The translations under genes were made by a program, and so were the position numbers. A stretch of 64,000 nt of DNA from Metabacillus flavus. GTDB lineage: Bacteria; Bacillota; Bacilli; Bacillales; Bacillaceae. Within the stretch, counting starts at the first letter, position 1. Each line of letters opens with the position of its first letter. Below the pieces are notes generated by a model. The model searched no databases and had not been told where the DNA came from. It saw only the letters and a program-made list of their open reading frames with translations. The DNA is taken from contig NZ_JAGVRK010000001.1 of the NCBI RefSeq assembly GCF_018283675.1, positions 372,001 through 436,000 of the forward strand. Direction: 5' to 3'. Shown piece after piece: positions 37,104 to 46,237 of the stretch.

Positions 37104-37763
37104 ATGAAGTTAGAGGAGTATAAAAAACAAGCAGCGGCAGCAGAGGATTGGGCACCGGGCTGGTTAGCAATAGATGATGTATTCGAAAATCTTTACCCGC
37201 ACCAGGAACCGGCCCATTTTGCGACAGAATTTCATAAACGGGCTCTTTTAGGCGGGGACCAATATCTGGATGGCTATAGTATCTACCAATCTCCAAACGG
37301 ATACAAGCATGTATTGACCTATGGGATGACAGAGCTTTACATAAATGAAGAAGCGTTCGGTGGTGAGTATAGCCGCTGGGGGTATGAAATGACCATCAAG
37401 CTGAATGAAAAGTCCCATGAAGACTGCATGTGGGCAATTGATATGCTTTCCAACCTTGCCCGATATACCAATACACAAAACAGATTTTTTGAACCTATGC
37501 AGTATGTGGCAGGGGACGGAACATCCATTCATATTGGTGTAGAATCTGCCATCACGGGTCTCCTGGTCGTGCCTGATACAGAAGCAGGAAGTGTAAACTC
37601 TGTTCACGGCAGAGTAGATTTTCTCCAGCTGGTAGGAATTACGGAAAGAGAATTGGACGTGCTGAAAGAGGACCGCTCACAAGCTGAAATGCTGGTTGAG
37701 AGGATGAAAAGGGATAATCCTTATTTAGTGACTGATATGAAGCGGATCGAATCTTATTTGTAA
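37104..37763 (+). CDS. Suppressor-of-fused (SUFU) domain protein, possible orphan immunity protein
   Basis: 219 residues. The SUFU pattern is visible: PAHFATEFHKRALLGGDQYLDGYSIYQ (only landmarks HFAT and YLDGYSIY are needed), then HVLTYGMTELY, WGYEMTIKLN, MQYVAGDG and a C-terminal FLQLVGITERELDVLK. In bacteria this fold commonly serves as an immunity protein against polymorphic toxins; B. subtilis YqcF, antidote of the LXG toxin YqcG, is one as I recall. No toxin is adjacent, so it may be an orphan immunity gene. ATG after GAAGGGAATCAAC, own terminator. Confidence 0.75.
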   Translation: MKLEEYKKQAAAAEDWAPGWLAIDDVFENLYPHQEPAHFATEFHKRALLGGDQYLDGYSIYQSPNGYKHVLTYGMTELYINEEAFGGEYSRWGYEMTIKLNEKSHEDCMWAIDMLSNLARYTNTQNRFFEPMQYVAGDGTSIHIGVESAITGLLVVPDTEAGSVNSVHGRVDFLQLVGITERELDVLKEDRSQAEMLVERMKRDNPYLVTDMKRIESYL

Positions 37764-37770
37764 GAACATG

Positions 37771-37802
37771 AAAAACCTCGCTGCATAATCGGCGAGGTTT
37801 TT
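37771..37802. terminator. Terminator after the SUFU gene
   Basis: AAAAACCTCGC pairs with GCGAGGTTTTT. Symmetric A/T tracts let it work for the converging TetR gene too. Confidence 0.85.
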
Positions 37803-37832
37803 CAATATCCAGCACGCGTTCTGAGATGGCGG

Positions 37833-38450
37833 TCACCGTTTGTCATCTATAATCTCCACCCCAAAGCTCCGGGCCGGTCCATTGGTCATGATTGTGACGA
37901 TGCTGTTTGCCATATATGCCGGTGAATAGACCATCCCGTTTTGCAGCCACCAGATCATCATTCCGTGGCAGGCAGACGAAACAAATGTGAGGATGAGCTC
38001 TCTTGGCAGAAGCATGTTTTCTTCCTTTAATCCAGCCTTTGAATATTCGGAATCGAAGCGCCCTTTAATAATTCCAAGCATTTTATGAGAGAAATCCTGG
38101 CTTCCTTTTCCTCCAAGCATCGCCTGGAAAAAGTCAGTATGGCTGGAGATGGCTTCAAAAACAGAGGCTATCGAAACCTTTAAGTTGCCGGTATGCAGCT
38201 TACCGTCGATCAAATGCAAGGAGGGATTGATGTTGCCGATTACATCCCCAAGTATGTCTTCTGTCAGCTTCTCCATCAAATCAAATTTATCCTGATAATG
38301 CAGATAGAACGTGCCTCGGTTTATCATAGCTTTTTCGGTAATATCATGGATCGTCATCGCATCGAAGCCTTTTTCCGTCACAAGTTGGATAAAGGCATCC
38401 TTGATCATTTTCCGGGTGCGGATGACCCGTAAATCGGTTTTGCTCGACAT
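37833..38450 (-). CDS. TetR/AcrR family regulator (yerO position)
   Basis: 205 residues. The N-terminal helix-turn-helix runs from RTRKMIKDAFIQLVTEKGF to TIHDITEKAMINRGTFYLHY (about 9-50), the standard TetR signature. The C-terminal half is a helical ligand domain (TetR_C_33-like). It is divergent to an ABC-2-type membrane protein that it probably represses. B. subtilis has the TetR gene yerO here, next to the RND pump swrC, which is absent. ATG at 38450, after CTTGGAGGATGTTAA. Confidence 0.85.
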   Translation of the reverse strand: MSSKTDLRVIRTRKMIKDAFIQLVTEKGFDAMTIHDITEKAMINRGTFYLHYQDKFDLMEKLTEDILGDVIGNINPSLHLIDGKLHTGNLKVSIASVFEAISSHTDFFQAMLGGKGSQDFSHKMLGIIKGRFDSEYSKAGLKEENMLLPRELILTFVSSACHGMMIWWLQNGMVYSPAYMANSIVTIMTNGPARSFGVEIIDDKR

Positions 38451-38619
38451 TTAACATCCTCCAAGAAATTTTTAATGAACAATTCATCCAAATATGTTGT
38501 TTATCCGGCAAAGTGTAGGTTTTTGATGATTGTAAGGATCTCCTATGTAGAATACCATGTTTTATGTACAGTATGTAAGATAAAAGACAAACTGTCGATT
38601 ATAATCAGGAGGTAGACCA
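38451..38619. promoter_or_regulatory. Divergent control region of the TetR/exporter pair
   Basis: ATGAACAATTCAT (near 38476-38488) is a 13-bp palindrome close to the TetR start, and GACA-AAC-TGTC lies at 38586-38596 just before TATAAT (38600-38605). Either could be a TetR operator; no -35 matches well. Confidence 0.35.
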
Positions 38620-39810
38620 ATGAACACACTCAAAAGGTTTTTTACCCAGCGGATGTTTTGGGGAGGACTTGCAGGTCTTGCTGCAGCAGCTCTTATTTTT
38701 ACTTTTGCCTTCCTTGGGTCGGTAGTGAACCCGGCTCCAAAAGACTTGCCAGTCGCCCTTGTTGTCCAGGATGAAGGCGTCCAGCTTCCAACCGGTCAAA
38801 AACTTGAAATAGGGAAACAGCTCGAGGACAAACTAACAAGCAATAAAGATTTGCCATTTAAATGGACGGTATTAAAGGATGAAAAAACGGCGAAAGACGG
38901 ACTGAATGACCGGACTTATTATGCAGCACTCATTCTTCCTGCCGATCTCTCTCAAAAAGCCGCGTCCATTCAGTCACCGAAACCGATGCAGGCGGAAGCA
39001 AAACTGATTCTCAATCAGGGGAAAAACCTGAACGCAGCGAACAGCATTGGATCCATTATGGATAAAGTGTTTACAGGCGTTAACGGACAAATCCGCGAGC
39101 AGATGCTTGCCCCGATCAAAGCACAGGGAAAAATGATTTCTCCTGAACAGGCGAGTTTGCTTGCCAATCCAATCCAGCTCAAATCGGAAACGGTGAATAA
39201 GGTAGGGGAGAATAACGGCGGAGGGAACTCTCCGGCGATGATGACTCAAATCCTTTGGCTGACAACGATCATCAGCTCTATAATCATTTTCCTGACGATG
39301 AAAAAGGCGTCGGAAAACCGGATTACACCAGGTTTCATCACAGGTCAGCTGATCGCAGGTCTCATCTTTACAGCGATGAACTCGCTCATCATTCTTTCGA
39401 TTGCAACGGGAATTCTAGGGCTTGATGTGCCGGACTTCGCCGCTGCATACGGATTCATGGTTTTCACGGCATTCATGTTCTTCCTTATGCAGGGAGCCCT
39501 TCTTAACTGGATTGGATTTGGTGCGATGCCAATCCTCATCCTATTATTCTTCTTCTCAAGCCCGGTTTTAAGCCTGGCACCCGAATTCCTGCCGGAAGCA
39601 ACCAGAACATGGCTTCTATCCTGGATTCCATTCACTCACAGCGTGGAAGGCTTCCGCAGTCTGTTCTTCTTCGGCGGCAATGGATTTGAAGAGCAGCGCT
39701 GGATCCTTGGAATGATCGGTCTTGGCGCATTTGCCGTTATGGCTGTGTCGATTGTAAAAGGACTGAAGAAACAGCCGGTTTCACAAACGGAAGCGGCAGC
39801 AGAAAATTGA
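38620..39810 (+). CDS. ABC-2-type / YhgE-Pip-like membrane exporter component
   Basis: 396 residues: one N-terminal membrane helix (GGLAGLAAAALIFTFAFLGS), a long extracytoplasmic domain (about 35-210, VALVVQDEGVQLPTGQKLEIGKQLEDK, cited by VALVVQDEG), then five membrane helices (about 212-380). This matches the permease of the DUF3533/ABC-2 group with no ATPase encoded next to it. It is likely an exporter or envelope-stress protein controlled by the divergent TetR gene. ATG after CAGGAGGTAGACCA. Confidence 0.72.
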   Translation: MNTLKRFFTQRMFWGGLAGLAAAALIFTFAFLGSVVNPAPKDLPVALVVQDEGVQLPTGQKLEIGKQLEDKLTSNKDLPFKWTVLKDEKTAKDGLNDRTYYAALILPADLSQKAASIQSPKPMQAEAKLILNQGKNLNAANSIGSIMDKVFTGVNGQIREQMLAPIKAQGKMISPEQASLLANPIQLKSETVNKVGENNGGGNSPAMMTQILWLTTIISSIIIFLTMKKASENRITPGFITGQLIAGLIFTAMNSLIILSIATGILGLDVPDFAAAYGFMVFTAFMFFLMQGALLNWIGFGAMPILILLFFFSSPVLSLAPEFLPEATRTWLLSWIPFTHSVEGFRSLFFFGGNGFEEQRWILGMIGLGAFAVMAVSIVKGLKKQPVSQTEAAAEN

Positions 39811-39916
39811 CATAATGTTATTCAGATACGTTTTCCCACAAACCATTTGATCAATCTTATGCAGAGCCTCAAACCCAGACAGCAGCCTTTATTTGCTTGC
39901 TGTCATTTCTTTATGA

Positions 39917-39946
39917 AAAAAGACCGCCTGAAACCAGGCGGTCTTT
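39917..39946. terminator. Bidirectional terminator
   Basis: AAAGACCGCCTG and CAGGCGGTCTTT form a perfect 12-bp stem around AAAC, between two converging genes. Confidence 0.9.
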
Positions 39947-39957
39947 AGAGTAGTTCA

Positions 39958-40308
39958 TTAGAATTGTGCTTTTGGATTAGCTCCATATTTATTTTCATTC
40001 GGCTGGCTATCCTGACATGCGAATACTAAAAGAACGATGGCGCCGACAACAGGAACCAGTCCAATGAGGATCCACCAGCCGGTTCTGCCGGTATCATGCA
40101 TTCTTCGGATGAATACGCCTAATCCAGGTAATAGCAGAGCTAAAGAATAAAGGCCAGTAAGGATTGAAGGCAGACCTGCAATCAGTTCAACAATGGAAAG
40201 AACTAGAGAAATAAGAGCGCTGAAAAGAGTAAACATCCAGTATTCCTTTCTTCTTGCTCTTCCTTGAAAATTAACATAATTCTTCACAACTTTTAAATAC
40301 CATTCCAT
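39958..40308 (-). CDS. DUF805 membrane protein
   Basis: 116 residues from the ATG at 40308 (MEWYLKVVKNYV); the preceding in-frame ATG at 40326 lies in the ribosome binding site GGAGGAAG. It has the DUF805 landmarks: NFQGRARRKEYWMF, three membrane helices, and GLGVFIRRMHDTGRTGWWILIGLVPVVG (landmark RRMHDTGRTGWW). Function unknown; the family is common in bacterial envelopes. Confidence 0.85.
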   Translation of the reverse strand: MEWYLKVVKNYVNFQGRARRKEYWMFTLFSALISLVLSIVELIAGLPSILTGLYSLALLLPGLGVFIRRMHDTGRTGWWILIGLVPVVGAIVLLVFACQDSQPNENKYGANPKAQF

Positions 40309-40521
40309 AAAAAAATCTTCCTCCATAAAAAAATGTAGTATATAAGTTCTATAACTTTGTCATTATACCATTTGCAGGGTGTATAAATTTATAGAAAATG
40401 TAAAAATAAGTTTTTTAGGTCTAATTTACTGTAAATTTTACAAAATGAAAACTCCCTTGGATTTTTCTTTTAGACTGGTTTCGAAAACCAGTATTTAGGG
40501 GACTTTATAAGGGCGGGCTGA

Positions 40522-40550
40522 TTGAAGGTCTGCATCAAAAGTGGTAGACT
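40522..40550 (+). promoter_or_regulatory. Probable sigma-A promoter of dgkB
   Basis: TTGAAG (40522-40527) and TAGACT (40545-40550) with a 17-base spacer. Upstream, ACTGGTTT-CG-AAAACCAGT (about 40475-40495) forms a hairpin of unknown role in the 270-base gap. Confidence 0.5.
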
Positions 40551-40599
40551 GAATGAAGCATAACAACGGTACGAGAAATAACGTATAGGATGATGGGGA

Positions 40600-41583
40600 A
40601 TGAAAAGAGCGAGAATTATTTATAATCCAACCTCCGGAAGGGAAGCGTTCAAGCGCCATTTGCCGGAAGTGTTAGCGAAGTTTGAAAATGCAGGCTATGA
40701 AACATCCTGCCACGCTACGACGTGTGAAGGAGATGCGGTTCAGGCGGCGAAGCTTGCGGCGGAGCGCGGCTTTGATCTTGTTGTTGCAGCCGGAGGAGAT
40801 GGGACAGTCAATGAAGTGGTAAACGGAATTGCCCGTTTTGACAAACGTCCGGAACTCGGGATTATCCCGGTCGGGACGACAAATGACTTTGCCCGTGCAA
40901 TTGCGCTTCCTCTGAACGATGTACTGGCAGCAGTCGACATGCTGGTGGATGGAGTTGCCATTCCGATTGATATTGGACGTGTAAACGATACCCATTTCAT
41001 TAATATCGCTGGCGGCGGGAAGCTGACAGAGCTGACCTATGAAGTGCCAAGCAAGCTGAAAACGATGCTTGGGCAGCTGGCTTATTATTTAAAGGGAATG
41101 GAAATGCTGCCTTCCATTCGTCCGACAGAGGTTGAAATTGAATACGACGGCAAGCTTTTCCAAGGAGAAGTCATGCTGTTCTTAGTTTCTCTCACCAATT
41201 CTGTTGGCGGATTCGAAAAACTTGCACCGGATTCCAAGCTGAACGATGGATTGTTCGACCTCCTCATCCTGAAAAAGGCGAACCTCGCTGAGTTCATCCG
41301 GGTTGCTTCATTGGCCCTCCGCGGGGAGCACATGAATGATGAGCACGTCATTTATACGAAGGCAAGCCGCGTAAAGGTCACAACGAAGGATAAAATGCAG
41401 CTTAACCTGGATGGAGAGTACGGCGGGCTTTTGCCGGCAGAATTCGAAAACCTTTATCGCCACCTCGACATCATTATGTCCAAGGAAAAGGCGCATGAAA
41501 TGTCTGAGCCTTCCGCTGAAGAGCAGGAAGAAGAAGTATCTCAGCCTGTGAGCTCGGAAGAAAAGCAAAAAGAAGAGCAGTGA
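40600..41583 (+). CDS. dgkB: Diacylglycerol kinase DgkB
   Basis: A 327-residue soluble lipid kinase that returns diacylglycerol, released by lipoteichoic acid synthesis, to phosphatidic acid. The family signature is in place: IIYNPTSGRE at the start, VVAAGGDGTVNEVVNG (about 61-76) and LGIIPVGTTNDFARAI. LPAEFENL and the catalytic C-terminal beta-sandwich follow. The last 25 residues are an acidic, glutamate-rich tail (EEQEEEVSQPVSSEEKQKEEQ; first and last residues only are significant), longer than in B. subtilis YerQ. ATG after GATGATGGGGA. dgkB and rlmCD are adjacent in B. subtilis but are separated here by two genes. Confidence 0.95.
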   Translation: MKRARIIYNPTSGREAFKRHLPEVLAKFENAGYETSCHATTCEGDAVQAAKLAAERGFDLVVAAGGDGTVNEVVNGIARFDKRPELGIIPVGTTNDFARAIALPLNDVLAAVDMLVDGVAIPIDIGRVNDTHFINIAGGGKLTELTYEVPSKLKTMLGQLAYYLKGMEMLPSIRPTEVEIEYDGKLFQGEVMLFLVSLTNSVGGFEKLAPDSKLNDGLFDLLILKKANLAEFIRVASLALRGEHMNDEHVIYTKASRVKVTTKDKMQLNLDGEYGGLLPAEFENLYRHLDIIMSKEKAHEMSEPSAEEQEEEVSQPVSSEEKQKEEQ

Positions 41584-41614
41584 AAAAGCAGACCGATCGG
41601 GGTCTGCTTTTTTT
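41584..41614. terminator. Terminator of dgkB
   Basis: AAAAGCAGACC pairs with GGTCTGCTTTT around GATCGG, then more T residues. It touches the stop codon of the converging gene. Confidence 0.88.
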
Positions 41615-42071
41615 ATGCCTGTTCTTTCAGCAAATCAAGAATCTCCCTCATTTGAACGACTTCTCTCGGAATCTCATCCTCTTCCTTTTGTGCTTTGGCT
41701 AACGGCTTAAGGAAATGTTCATAGGCGAGCGAAAACTCTTTGAAGAAAACCGGTGCCGGAAACGACGTCTCCTCAATCGTATTAAGTGACTCTGAGGGCA
41801 TTTTTTTGATATCGACTCTGCTTCTGTCAGGGGTGAACTGAAAAGCTATAACATTCTCAGACTCGACTCCGAACGGCGTGACCTTAAATGATTCAAATTT
41901 CCGGATCAGCTTCATCGCCACATCATAAATAACCGTCTTCGAGACCTCAGTCAGAAATTGAACCGATTTTGCCTCATATGTAAAAACAAACCGTGTGTCC
42001 CCGTTCAAATACGTAAGGAAACGATCCCCCTCCGTCAGGTTCTCCGCGCCAAGTGCTTCGATTTGAATCAT
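41613..42071 (-). CDS. Hypothetical protein (152 aa)
   Basis: A soluble mixed alpha/beta protein I do not recognise. The N-terminal half is beta-rich (GDRFLTYLNGDTRFVFTYEAKS), the C-terminal third is helical and charged (FSLAYEHFLKPLAKAQKEEDE). No cysteine clusters, signal peptide or membrane helix. ATG at 42071 after CAAGGAGGGATAGA. Gene composition is like its backbone neighbours. It sits between dgkB and a permease in opposite orientation to dgkB. Confidence 0.65.
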   Translation of the reverse strand: MIQIEALGAENLTEGDRFLTYLNGDTRFVFTYEAKSVQFLTEVSKTVIYDVAMKLIRKFESFKVTPFGVESENVIAFQFTPDRSRVDIKKMPSESLNTIEETSFPAPVFFKEFSLAYEHFLKPLAKAQKEEDEIPREVVQMREILDLLKEQA

Positions 42072-42177
42072 TCTATCCCTCCTTGCTGATTGGTTTATTA
42101 TACAAACTTTATGTTACATGCTGGTATCATTTGGTTAACATATGTATGTTTTCAAAGGCAGTGATTTACATCCCGCA

Positions 42178-42208
42178 AAAAAAAAGAGTGCCACACAGGC
42201 ACTCCAGG
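42178..42208 (-). terminator. Terminator of the APC permease gene
   Basis: On the minus strand GGAGTGCC-TGTGT-GGCACTC is followed by a long T tract (plus-strand A run at 42178-42185). Confidence 0.85.
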
Positions 42209-43609
42209 TTAGCTTGCTTTCTTAAATTCTGTCTTCTTCTCCTTCGTTCCGACCTTATAAAAGACCAATCCAAGGATGATAAACAGTACAGGTCCAATCA
42301 CCATCGGCGCATATTCGGAAACCGTCGTATCAGGTGATGGAATGAGGGTCAGGATGATCGTACCGACAACGGACAGCAGTCCGACTCCGGCGACGATGTA
42401 TGCGGCTGTATTGTGTTTGATTTTAAACGGACGGACCGACGTCTTATCTGTCATCCGCAGCTTCACATAAGCGGAAATGAGGAACAGATAAGGGATAAAG
42501 AACGCAAGCGTCGCCATGAGAATCAGCATGTTTAGGGCAGCAGAAATCGTCGGGATAAAAGCAGAGAATAAAAGGATGACCGTAACGCCTGCTGCCTGCC
42601 AGAGAATCAGGTTTACCGGCATTTTGTCTTTGTTGATTTTCAGCAATGCTTTAGGCAAGACCTTTTTTCCGCTTTCGTACATCATGACGCTTGGATTCAG
42701 GATCAGGAAGGACAGCGATCCAACAACCGCAACGACGAAGCAGATACCCAACAGTTGGGATAAGCTAAACGGCAGGTTGAACTGAGCCGTCACTTTATCC
42801 GCGAACAGATATAGGGCATTCGCTGTCTGATCCGGTGTGATTTGAATGACAAATTGGAACGCGACCGTTGCCATAATGTAAATAACGGCAATGATGGCGG
42901 ATGTGATAAAAATCGCTTTCGGGAACGTTTTTTGAGGATTCTTTACGTCTTCCGCAATCGTTCCGAGCATTTCCATTCCGGAAAAAGCGAACATCAACGT
43001 TGATAAAAACATGATCGTATTAAAGGAAACGGAATTCGGCATCACTGATTCAGAAGAGAACGGTGTTGCGGAAGGCTGTCCGCTGACAAGGCTCGCAATT
43101 CCGAATCCGAAAATGAGCAGAGCGGGAACAACCACGCCAAGTGGCGCACCTATTGATGCCAGCTTCTCACTCATCCGCGTTCCTTTTAGCGTTAAGAGCG
43201 TAATGAGCCAGAAAATCACAATGGAGATGATGTTCGTCGTCCAGGTGCTGTCCATAATCTGCTGCTGGTTGATCGCATATGCAAGATTGACGGTAATACC
43301 GATCAGGAGCGATGGATAATAGGTAAAGTTTGCGACCCAGAAAAACCATCCGGCGAGGAAGCTCGCCTTTTCGCCAAACGCCCGTTTCACCCAGGCGCTG
43401 ATTCCGCCCTGATCCGGGTAGGTGGTCGATAGCTCGGCCACCATTAAACTGATGGGAATGAAATATAGGAAAGCTGCCGCGATCCAGAAGACAACCGCCG
43501 AGGGCCCGATCGTAGAGGCAAACGGAATGTTCTTCAATCCGAGAATCGCGTTAATGCTGATAAGGGACAACCCCATCAAGCCCAGCTTTTTCGATTTTAT
43601 AGTAGTCAT
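42209..43609 (-). CDS. APC-superfamily amino acid permease (antiporter-like)
   Basis: 466 residues with about 12 membrane helices. The first helix has LMGLSLISINAILGLKNIPF, and helix 2-3 contains AELSTTYPDQGGISAWVKRAFGE, a pattern of the glutamate/GABA-antiporter and YjeM-like branch (landmark YPDQGGISAWVKRAFG). Substrate is not assignable. ATG at 43609. Followed by its own terminator. Confidence 0.83.
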   Translation of the reverse strand: MTTIKSKKLGLMGLSLISINAILGLKNIPFASTIGPSAVVFWIAAAFLYFIPISLMVAELSTTYPDQGGISAWVKRAFGEKASFLAGWFFWVANFTYYPSLLIGITVNLAYAINQQQIMDSTWTTNIISIVIFWLITLLTLKGTRMSEKLASIGAPLGVVVPALLIFGFGIASLVSGQPSATPFSSESVMPNSVSFNTIMFLSTLMFAFSGMEMLGTIAEDVKNPQKTFPKAIFITSAIIAVIYIMATVAFQFVIQITPDQTANALYLFADKVTAQFNLPFSLSQLLGICFVVAVVGSLSFLILNPSVMMYESGKKVLPKALLKINKDKMPVNLILWQAAGVTVILLFSAFIPTISAALNMLILMATLAFFIPYLFLISAYVKLRMTDKTSVRPFKIKHNTAAYIVAGVGLLSVVGTIILTLIPSPDTTVSEYAPMVIGPVLFIILGLVFYKVGTKEKKTEFKKAS

Positions 43610-43815
43610 CGTAGTAACCTACCTTGTGTGAGTATTTATTCACTTGATAGAATGATTATACACCCGATTTGTATGAATCTCTGATAAAAGTGTATTAGTA
43701 CAATTCAGATAATTTGGAGGGGGAAACAGACAAAATTTAGAAGGTGCGAAGCCGTGAATGTTTGCATAGCGGATATGGTAAAATGAAAGCAGCATATTTG
43801 AAAAGGACGAGAAGA

Positions 43816-45195
43816 ATGCCAAATATAGAAGTGCCTGTCATGAAAAATGAATTGTATGATGTAACGTTCGAGGACCTGACCCATGAAGGAGCGGGAGTTG
43901 CCAAGGTCGAAGGCTTCCCGATCTTCGTGCAAAACGCCCTGCCAGGTGAACGCGCCAGCATTAAAATAATCAAGGTGAAAAAAGGCTTTGCCTTTGGCCG
44001 CCTCATGGAAATAAAAGAACAAAGTCCGGAGCGCAGAGAAGCTCCATGCCCGATTTACAAGGAATGCGGAGGCTGCCAGCTTCAGCACCTGAGTTATGAA
44101 GGCCAGCTCGATTTCAAGCGCAAGCAGGTCGAGAACGTCCTCAGCCGGATCGGCAAGCTCAACCTGGATGAAGTCACCGTCCACCCGACCCTCGGCATGG
44201 ACAACCCGTGGAACTACCGCAACAAAGCCCAGGTCCCGGTCGGCGAACGCGAAGGCGGCTTAGTCGCAGGCTTCTACCAGCAGCGCTCGCATGAGATCAT
44301 CGATATGCAGAAATGCCTCATCCAGCAGGCTGAAAACGACGACGTCGTCCAAGCCGTAAAGGAAATCTGCAGCCGCCACGGCATCCGTGCCTATAATGAA
44401 GAAAAGCACAAAGGCTGGCTGCGCCACATCATGGTCCGCTACGGCCAGATGACCGGCGAAATGATGGTCGTCTTCGTCACCAGAACGAACGACTTCCCGC
44501 ACAAAAACGAAATCATCGAAGAAATCACAGGCCGATTCGGACAAGTGAAATCCATCGTCCAAAACGTGAACAATAAACGCACGAACGTGATATTCGGCGA
44601 CGAAACAAACGTCCTCTGGGGCGAAGAATACATTTACGACAGCATCGGCGACATCCTCTTCGCCATCTCGGCAAGATCGTTCTACCAGGTCAATCCTGAA
44701 CAAACAAAGGTGCTGTATGACAAAGCACTCGAATATGCGCAGCTGACCGGGGAAGAAACGGTCATCGACGCCTACTGCGGCATCGGAACCATCTCTCTGT
44801 TCCTTGCCCAGAAAGCGAAAAAAGTGTACGGAGTCGAAATCGTACCGGAAGCGATCGAAGACGCGAAACGAAATGCTGATCTCAACGGACTGACCAACGC
44901 AGAGTTTGGCGTCGGAGAAGCAGAAGTCGTCATCCCGAACTGGTACAAGCAGGGAATCAAAGCAGACACCATCGTCGTAGATCCGCCACGTAAAGGCTGC
45001 GATGAAGCGTTGCTCAAAACCATTCTGGATATGAAGCCGAAGCGGGTTGTGTATGTGAGCTGCAATCCGGGGACCTTGGCGAGAGATTTGCATGTGTTGG
45101 AGCAGGGAGGATATCAAACGGTTGAGGTTCAGCCGGTGGATATGTTTCCGCATACGATGCATTGTGAAGCGGTTGTTCGGATAGAGAGGAAATAG
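43816..45195 (+). CDS. rlmCD: 23S rRNA (uracil-C5)-methyltransferase RlmCD
   Basis: 459 residues from the ATG at 43816, which follows AAGGACGAG; the frame is open 72 bases upstream but the shorter start gives the B. subtilis YefA length. An N-terminal TRAM domain (about 1-65), a four-cysteine iron-sulfur cluster motif ([14 protein letters not shown] and the later C), and a TrmA-type SAM methyltransferase with [21 protein letters not shown] with the catalytic cysteine, and [12 protein letters not shown]. In B. subtilis this enzyme methylates U747 and U1939 of 23S rRNA. Marks the left border of the accessory island. Confidence 0.95.
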   Translation: MPNIEVPVMKNELYDVTFEDLTHEGAGVAKVEGFPIFVQNALPGERASIKIIKVKKGFAFGRLMEIKEQSPERREAPCPIYKECGGCQLQHLSYEGQLDFKRKQVENVLSRIGKLNLDEVTVHPTLGMDNPWNYRNKAQVPVGEREGGLVAGFYQQRSHEIIDMQKCLIQQAENDDVVQAVKEICSRHGIRAYNEEKHKGWLRHIMVRYGQMTGEMMVVFVTRTNDFPHKNEIIEEITGRFGQVKSIVQNVNNKRTNVIFGDETNVLWGEEYIYDSIGDILFAISARSFYQVNPEQTKVLYDKALEYAQLTGEETVIDAYCGIGTISLFLAQKAKKVYGVEIVPEAIEDAKRNADLNGLTNAEFGVGEAEVVIPNWYKQGIKADTIVVDPPRKGCDEALLKTILDMKPKRVVYVSCNPGTLARDLHVLEQGGYQTVEVQPVDMFPHTMHCEAVVRIERK

Positions 45196-45252
45196 GCTAA
45201 TATCTAGGCTTTCAAGGTTTTAAATTAAATAGTGGTAAAGTGTGTTTCGTTT

Positions 45253-45282
45253 TCCCTCAAACTCAAAGTTTGGGGGATTTTT
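45253..45282 (+). terminator. Terminator of rlmCD
   Basis: TCCCTCAAACT pairs with AGTTTGGGGGA around CAA, then TTTTT. Confidence 0.8.
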
Positions 45283-45372
45283 GCTTTTGATTATTTGATT
45301 AGAGAAAAACGGAAGCCCTTGCAGAATAAAATAGTCAATTAGAATAGGGTAACGACAAGGAGGAGTTAAATT

Positions 45373-46034
45373 ATGAAACTTTTGCTCACCTCTGCAGGCA
45401 TTAATAACAAAAGCATACGGGACGTGGTGGTTGACATGCTGGGCAAGCCAATCGCCGACTGCAGCGCTCTGTGTATTCCCACTGGAATGTATGGACACCC
45501 CTGGGTCGGCCCCGGTATCAAAACGTGGGAGTTTATCAGCGGGAAAGAAGAAAATCCTATGGTCAACCTGGGCTGGAAATCCGTCGGCATACTGGAGCTT
45601 ACAGCTCTGCCAAGCATCAATGAAGACCGCTGGGTGCCGCTGGTAAGGGAGACGGACGTCCTGCTGGTGGGTGGAGGCGACGCGCTCTACCTGAGTTACT
45701 GGATGCGGCAGTCCGGACTGGCACACCTCTTGCCATCGATGCGTTCAGTCTATGTGGGAATGAGCGCTGGAAGCATGGTAATGGCACCTAACATCGGGGA
45801 ATTCTTTGTTGGCTGGACTCCACCGGACGGCGGAGATAAAACACTGGGTCTTGTCGATTTTTCCATCTTTCCACATTTAGATCACGAGATGCTGCCGCAC
45901 AATACGCTGGCTGCTGCTGAGAGATGGGCAGAGGGATGCAGGGGCCGGGTTACGCAATAGACGATGAGACCGCCATTAAAGTGGTAGACGGTGCGGTGGA
46001 AGTGATCTCTGAGGGGCATTGGAAACAGTTTTAA
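45373..46034 (+). pseudogene. S51 peptidase E-like gene with a C-terminal frameshift
   Basis: From ATG 45373 the frame encodes a peptidase E-type hydrolase: KLLLTSAGINN, LLVGGGDALYL and the nucleophile elbow GMSAGSMVMAP (Ser near 137), then IFPHLDHE. After ERWAEG it stops early at 45960. The -1 frame, from CAG at 45939, reads QGPGYAIDDETAIKVVDGAV and VISEGHWKQF to a TAA at 46034, the usual C-terminus of the family. One base is probably missing near 45931-45941. The catalytic centre is intact, so a truncated product might fold, but stability is doubtful. First gene after rlmCD. Confidence 0.72.
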
Positions 46035-46237
46035 ACTCCATCTTAGGCGAAATTCTAGTGGTAAGAAACGCATATTAGGTAGTTCAATCCTTAAACTGAT
46101 ACAGTCAAATTTGTAGAGCTACTTTAAGTCATCAGATTCATCAATGTCTCATATTTCACCATTATCATGTCCATTTCAACTCACTCTTAGGTAAGTTATA
46201 ATGAAACCAGAATATAAGATGGTTTTAGGAGGCTGCT

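Noticed and set aside
44260-45162. 300-codon minus-strand open frame inside rlmCD
   Set aside because: Antisense shadow of a GC-biased conserved gene; no ribosome binding site and His/Arg-rich composition without family match.
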